Shown one piece after another: positions 59,045 to 64,000 of a DNA stretch of 64,000 nucleotides; position 1 is the stretch's first letter; each line of letters begins with the position of its first letter. Made by a program: the position numbers and the translations under genes. The stretch is from Arctopsyche grandis. Its lineage: Eukaryota > Arthropoda > Insecta > Trichoptera > Hydropsychidae. The stretch lies in the NCBI RefSeq assembly GCF_051622035.1, contig NC_135365.1, forward strand, positions 23,932,001 through 23,996,000. The letters run 5' to 3'. The notes beneath the pieces were generated by a model. The model was given only the letters and a program-made list of their open reading frames with translations. It ran no database searches and was not told the DNA's origin.

Positions 59045-59081
59045 CTTATAAGTAGATTCCACCAACGACACGCTTCGATTA
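59045..59081 (-). other. Pur-alpha: Candidate 37-nt Pur-alpha exon starting with a stop codon
   Basis: Minus-strand TTTTTGTTTCACAG precedes it and GTGAGT follows it, so both splice signals are strong. In the phase left by the upstream exon the first codon is TAA, which would end the protein at QDM. Skipping it to the acceptor at 56380 would give QDM-KEK-stop. It would be an alternative or a 3'UTR exon. Confidence 0.5.
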
Positions 59082-62000
59082 CTGTGAAACAAAAACCAAA
59101 CGTCGATAAACACATCCGTACGTAGCTTCAAATATACATATGTACATATTTGTATAAATAAATGAAAATGAATATACATCAGATACCATATCTTGATGTG
59201 CCGGTGGATTGGGTGTGGTGGGCGCAGCCGGAGTGGTCCCGGCGGCGGCACGACCCATCTTATCACAATACTCCGCTAATATGTCGCGAAAATTACCCCA
59301 ACACTTCTCCGGCACCGTGATCGCCGTGCGAAATTTGTTTTTAACCTGCGGATCGAACGACATCAAACACTGCATGTCAATGTTGGGAAAGCAGAAGCGA
59401 TATAAGTAACGTCCGAATACATATATATATATATATATGTATATTGGCGAACGGCAGTGTCGCACGTTGCGATCATTGAACATCACTCACCTCGCTCACA
59501 CGCATATAGATGCCGCGATGATTCTGACCAATATCGAAATAAAAAATCTTGTTGTCTACTCGCAACAGTCGCCCCTCGGGTAGTTCTCCTTTGAAACTGA
59601 AACACCGAAAGCGACAGTATATAATAGACGATACTCGAAAGGGAAAGCGTGCATACAATGAGACTTTTGTAGAATCGAACAAACCCTCCATCGTCGGTCC
59701 CAAAATCTTCTAATAAGTCCGTGAGGGCATCTCGGAACTCGATCATTCCCTGAGCCGGGATTGCTACTTGCGTTCGCTGCCCTCCTCGTGGTATAGTTTG
59801 AGAAACCTGAAATCCGTGAAAAACACCACGACTTAACAACCCTCTCAATTTTGATACAGATCTAAGATGAATCTAAGCTTCGTACTCTTACACGTAAAAA
59901 TCTTCCCCTAGAATTCTCTTTAAGATCCAAATAATATCGTCTGTTATCTTTTAGCATCATTTCAGATTTTAATTTACCATCTTCGGGTACGCTATCTGGA
60001 TTCGGAGGACCTAAACAATTCCAAATTATATATAAATAGAAGATCAAAAAAAAAAAAAAAAAAAAACAATGAGAAAAATTGAATATCATATATTTTACTG
60101 TCACAAATCAATACACACTCGCCATTACAGATTTGCTCCAATGCGACGGGTGTACGTTAATGAAATACATAAACAATCAGAAATCAGAAATACAGTAATA
60201 CATACATATACAATCAGAATATATAGAATATAACAATTAATCAGAAATAATAATCATAGTGACATCTATGGATTTCAGATTACTGTGTATAATTAATACA
60301 AATTATACACAGGCAGATTTTTGTGACAACAGGATTAGATTTAATACCAATTTTCAGGAACCGTTTCAGCAATGATCAGATAAAATTGGCAAACTCTGAT
60401 AGAGAAACGATCGATTTGGAGTCACAAAACCCCCAAATCTAACCAGCAGTGGCGAGGACACGAACCTATGACCTCAGTGATGCTAAATATATACGCTATC
60501 ACTAAGCCAAACTGCAAACAAAAATATCGCTATTCTGTATGTGTGTCTGTCTGTCTGTCTGAGATAACGCTCGACGTACTATAATAGGTAGGTGTTTTTT
60601 ATATTAAACAATTAAATATAAATATATTTAAAAGGTATTTGAAAAAAAAATCGACCGCGTGGGGATCGAAAACATGACCGACACATTTCTTCTAATTTTT
60701 TTTATTTAATAACTTAATATGCCAACACCCATGCGATGATATATCATTGGGTACAAAACTAGTATATACATATACATATATTAGCCAGCAGTATGGCTCA
60801 GTGGTGGTGTTTATGTTTAGCGCCAAGAGGTTGCCGGGTTCGATTCCGTGCTAATCTCTAATACTGTGACTCCCGAGTCGATCGTTTCTCATCAGAGTTT
60901 GCCAATTTATCTGACATCATTGTTGAAACGGTTCCTCCATCAAATTGGCCAAAATCATCCTACCCCAGAGAAATGTTACAATGATAGAAGTGGCTTTAGG
61001 CGTTATATTGTTGTCAAGTGAGGATTGTCCACAGACATTCCTAAATAATTTTACCATCAATCGTATTTGATTCTTGGTGCTTGATGTATGTATGTCCGAT
61101 AAAAATTTCTCTGTTTGTTTATATTACTCGCAAGATGGGCAAGTGCATCGTTAAAAATTGCACAATGCATTCAAAAACACGCAATAAACAACATGGGATA
61201 CATTTTTATAAGTAAATTGATCATTTAATTCACACATTATTCAATTAACATAGTAGTTTGACAGTTTGTATAGTGTCGTTATGGAAAGTGTGCACGTATT
61301 AGTTTCTGGCACGGGTTATTTGTTCGAGAAGCCACTTCTATTATTATTACATTTCTCGGTCACAAATATCTGAATTTGATATATGTACAATATGTAAAAA
61401 TGAATGTACAAGTCTAAGTCCATAGATGTCTCTATGATTAATTCATCAATTAATTAATTGTTATTTTCGGGTTCTTCAGCTTTTCGAAATACACCAATGT
61501 ATGTAATAAAAATGCTGCAATGTTTGTAATTTGTCTAGAAAGACGCATTGGGGTCTACCCGTTAGGCTTTCCTGGTATATATCTATGTAAAATAAAATAA
61601 AATAAAAATAAGGCACTAACCGAGTGATGAATAGTAATCACTAAAAGAAGACAGATGATCACGGAACTCTGCTGCTGTGGACAGAGCCAAGAAAACCTGA
61701 CTACGTCTACCGTCAGCACCAATCTATAAATGCATAAAATATATTAAAAAAAAAAGCATCATAAAAATAATATTTAAATTAAATTAAATCGTAAACTACC
61801 TCAGCAACTTTGATGAATCGACCTCGTCGATTTTGTTTTACATCGAGATAAAAACGTTTAGATTGAATTTGGAGCATTTTAGTAGCTAATTCTTGCTCTT
61901 GTTGTTGTTGACCTAAAAAAATCATTCCACAATTAAACCATTTCATTGAAAAACATGACTGAAATTGAATATAAATGATATATTTACCAGAGTCAAAGTT

Positions 62001-62194
62001 ATTGCTATTTGACTCCATTCCTTGGCCATGGTATTCTGCAAAAATTAATTAAAAAAAACATCAAATGATGCAATAAGTCGACTGTTATTGCTTAATTATA
62101 CGCAAGCATAACATTAACACTAACTTATAAAATAAATATTTAATATCGAAAAGTCTACAGAGATGAAGAACTGAGAGATAATTCAAAGATATTA

Positions 62195-62266
<72 letters not shown>

Positions 62267-63381
62267 TCATGTGTATATTCTTAAAACAATAATATCAATT
62301 TTGATTATACATAGGTCAGAGCGTGTTTCAAGACCAGAATTAATAATAAAAATCGCTAGAATCCGATAATTACATCAGCTCTTTGACTCGCTCAAATGTA
62401 ATTGCTCTAGATTATTTGGTTCACCGTCAAATTTAGATAACACACTGTATGTGTTGTTATACGTAGTCGTACGTACACATATCAATTTTCTGCTGAATTG
62501 CGAAGAATTTTGCTATCCGAAAGAAAAACAAAGGATATTTTAAACCGAGCCTAGAGCAGGTTTGTATATTACGAATACGATTTGCATAGCCACGATTTAA
62601 ATTTCGTTTCTATTGTAAACAACTTTGAATATGATACGTTGATAAGTTGTGAGTGGAAATTTTTTTATTTGATTTTCTCAATTACTCCAATATATGGATA
62701 TAGTTTTGTCTCATGAATTTGGCCCTTATGGTATCCACAACTTAATAAGTAATATATTGAGTACAATTTACATACATTATTTCTATTGCATAAAAGCCAG
62801 CAGTGTGGCTCGGTGTTTGAGTTCATGTTTAGCACTGAGAGGTTACCGGGTTCGATCCCGTGCTAATACTGCTAGTCAGACTCGGATATTTGTGACTCCA
62901 AGTCGATCGTTTCCTATCAGAGTTTGACAATTTATATGATTTCATTGTTGAAACGGTTCCTCCATCAAATTGGCAAAAATCATCCTACCCGCTATGTCAC
63001 AAATATCTGAATTTGATTCAAGTACAATATATGTAAATGTAAATCAAGTACAAGTCTATGTAAATCCATAGAGGTTAGCGGGTTCGATCCTGTGCTAATC
63101 TTTAATACTGCTGGTCAGACATGGATATCCGTGACTCCAAGTCGATCGTTTCCTATCAGAGTTTGCCAATTTATCTGATTTCATTGTTGAAACGGTTTCT
63201 CCATCAAATTGGCAAATGCTGCAATGTTTGTAATTATTTGTCTAAGAAAGCGCATTGGGGTCTAGCGGTTAGGCCTTCCTGGTATACATATATGTAAAAT
63301 AAAATAAAAAACCATTCATGAAATTGCACAAGTCGAAAAATTACCAATGAATTTCGGTCTATTGGGTAAAACTGTATCCAT
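59079..63381 (-). CDS. Pur-alpha: Pur-alpha, single-stranded DNA/RNA-binding protein
   Basis: Coding exons in minus-strand order: 63381-63345, 62035-61988, 61912-61800, 61723-61621, 60010-59892, 59806-59685, 59596-59491, 59345-59187, and a TAA at 59081-59079. Phases agree and give 269 residues. Three PUR repeats are visible: [20 protein letters not shown] to [30 protein letters not shown] to [32 protein letters not shown] to [12 protein letters not shown]. Pur-alpha binds purine-rich single strands and RNA and acts in transcription, mRNA transport and repeat-RNA biology. The C-terminus is Ala/Pro/Thr-rich ([15 protein letters not shown]). The first exon ([12 protein letters not shown]) is inferred from a matching phase and a GTAATT donor. 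Another in-frame ATG lies 21 nt upstream (63402-63400), preceded in frame by a TAA. Introns hold SINEs and a THAP-containing element. Confidence 0.93.
60245..60514 (-). mobile_element. SINE type 1, 5' two thirds
   Basis: The reverse complement starts with a tRNA-like head (ACTGAGGTCATAGGTTCG), then CTGCTGGTTAGATTTGGGGG, the core GATCGTTTCTCTATCAGAGT and TTTGCCAATTTTATCTGATC, and ends near CATAGATGTCACTATG. The 3' stem-loop is missing. It lies in the intron between Pur-alpha exons 4 and 5. Confidence 0.8.
60525..60770 (+). mobile_element. Helitron-like element related to 18184-18870
   Basis: Contains ATATCGCTATTCTGTATGTG, TCTGTCTGAGATAACGCTCG and ATGCCAACACCCATGCGATG in the same order, reversed, as the 18 kb copy, and ends at an ACTAG (about 60758). 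Coding content is absent. Confidence 0.5.
60966..61358 (+). mobile_element. THAP-containing inverted-repeat element (P-element-like, non-autonomous)
   Basis: About 30-bp imperfect terminal repeats: left GAGAAATGTTACAATGATAG then AAGTGGCTT; right, reversed, GAGAAATGTAATAATAATAG then AAGTGGCTT. Inside, an ORF (61135-61215) reads [13 protein letters not shown], then GIHFYK, which fits the first cysteines and the start of a THAP zinc finger. THAP domains head P-element-type transposases. It is inserted in a SINE, but no target duplication could be recognised. Length 393 bp. Confidence 0.65.
61135..61215 (+). pseudogene. THAP-like N-terminal exon remnant
   Basis: A 26-codon ORF with CxxxxC spacing (C4 and C9) and the GIHFYK segment that precedes the core of THAP domains. 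TATAA followed by GTAAAT just before the TAA could be a splice donor, so the ORF may be the first exon of a former transposase whose remaining exons are lost. The His and last Cys of the C2CH zinc site are not included. Confidence 0.5.
62040..62796. other. Pur-alpha intron sequence with (TA)n at 62201-62261
   Basis: A TA dinucleotide run of about 60 bp. The rest is AT-rich with no gene or repeat family recognised. Confidence 0.5.
62797..63311 (+). mobile_element. Dimeric SINE type 1
   Basis: The first unit (62797-63068) has a full head (GTGTGGCTCGGTGTTTGAGT, CCGGGTTCGATCCCGTGCTA), core and middle to CCATAGA. The second begins within a head at GGTTAGCGGGTTCGATCC (about 63069), has its own core, and ends with the 3' stem-loop region (GCGCATTGGGGTCTAGC, TTAGGCCTTCCTGG) and an AAAATAAAATAAAA tail. 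The two units have slightly different bodies, so this is not a simple assembly duplication. Confidence 0.85.
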
Positions 63382-64000
63382 ACAATTGGTGTATATTATC
63401 ATATCCACGATTTAATCTAATTAGCCTTTGAAATGGTTTCACACAAAAATGGTATTATTGTATTTATATATATGTACTTCGATTCCTTTCTATAGCTTAT
63501 ATAAAAACGCTAGACGAATATACCTTTTCTCGGAAACTTCATTATATACATAAAAAAATGATGTTCTTTCAAACTTTGTAAAGAAAGATTGATATGACAA
63601 CATCGTTATATTGAATTTGATTATTCGCACACTGCGAAAACGAATAAAAACTATGCTTGTGCTTTCTTATCAATGTTTCAATTCATTGATGTTTTGAATC
63701 AAAGGTTGACCTATTTTTTTATAGTTTTTAATAATGGTCTTTTAATAAATCTAATCTTCAATTCGCATTCACAGATAAAATCATACGAACCCAGACTTAC
63801 TACATGAAATTCATAAACTTAACCCTCACATTTGACATTCCAAGCTTCATAAATCTTCTTTGTACAATATAAAAACATTATCGAATGTTTCGCCCAATGG
63901 ATCTAACGCTCAAAAGCAATTTTATACCATCTCAAACTTCATACATATTCTTGCACAATATAAAAGTAGATTTAATAACGATAAACATAAGCATATCGAT
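63312..64000. other. Pur-alpha first exon region and upstream AT-rich sequence
   Basis: Contains the inferred first coding exon (63345-63381, minus). Beyond it the sequence is AT-rich; a promoter on the minus strand or a further 5'UTR exon may lie here or outside the window. Direct repeats of AACTTCATA-type sequence at 63785-63960 were noted, but nothing is firm. Confidence 0.35.

Larger units (their letters stand above)
60783..61608 (+). mobile_element. SINE type 1 split by an inverted-repeat DNA element
   Basis: Part one (60783-60965) has an intact-looking head (GTATGGCTCAGTGGTG, CGGGTTCGATTCCGTGCTAA) and core. Part two (61359-61608) continues with GTCACAAATATCTGAATTTG and the 3' end (AGACGCATTGGGGTCTAC, GGCTTTCCTGG, AAAATAAAATAAAATAAAAA). 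The uninterrupted homologue at 62797 shows that the two halves were contiguous. Confidence 0.88.

Noticed and set aside
1..64000. CRISPR arrays, operons or bacterial features
   Set aside because: The spliceosomal introns, SINEs and LINEs show insect nuclear DNA; repeats lack regular spacer structure.

Overview
This window is insect nuclear DNA, AT-rich, with many introns and many transposable elements. The coding exons match insect proteins, the introns have GT-AG borders, and RTE, SINE, LTR, Helitron and cut-and-paste DNA elements sit between and inside genes. Order and species cannot be fixed from the sequence; a holometabolous insect is a reasonable guess. Everything here comes from reading the sequence. 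No database search was run.

Layout. 1-5530: a long-ORF RTE-type LINE (608-3580), a SINE joined to its tail, and decayed RTE pieces on the other strand. 5531-19487: intronic or intergenic sequence with SINE, LTR, Helitron and foldback repeats and a few GC-richer unique patches. 19488-28176 (+): the 3' part of a Sidestep-family cell-surface protein gene (Ig, Ig, FN3-like, TM, cytoplasmic tail); its 5' exons are absent or not recognised here. 28177-32400: AT-rich flank, a Merlin-like DNA element and a second LINE type. 32440-44686 (+): a complete 30-exon MON2 gene. The inferred exons add up to 1676 codons plus stop with every phase consistent. 46700-63402 (-): Pur-alpha, convergent with MON2. 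Nine exons or exon candidates can be placed, with a probable 3'UTR exon of about 9.6 kb that looks free of transposons.

The three genes are functionally unrelated. Side proteins act in axon guidance and recognition, MON2 in Golgi-endosome traffic, and Pur-alpha in single-stranded DNA/RNA binding. Nothing suggests joint action.

The repeats are the unusual part. Two tRNA-derived SINE types share a central core. Their 3' ends carry a stem-loop whose loop resembles the 3' end of a LINE fragment in a MON2 intron, while the stems differ in sequence but stay paired. Other items are a 393-bp inverted-repeat element holding a THAP-like first exon, a Merlin-like element holding a transposase fragment duplicated in tandem, a three-level nested insertion with readable target duplications, two TTAA-flanked elements, and long foldback palindromes.
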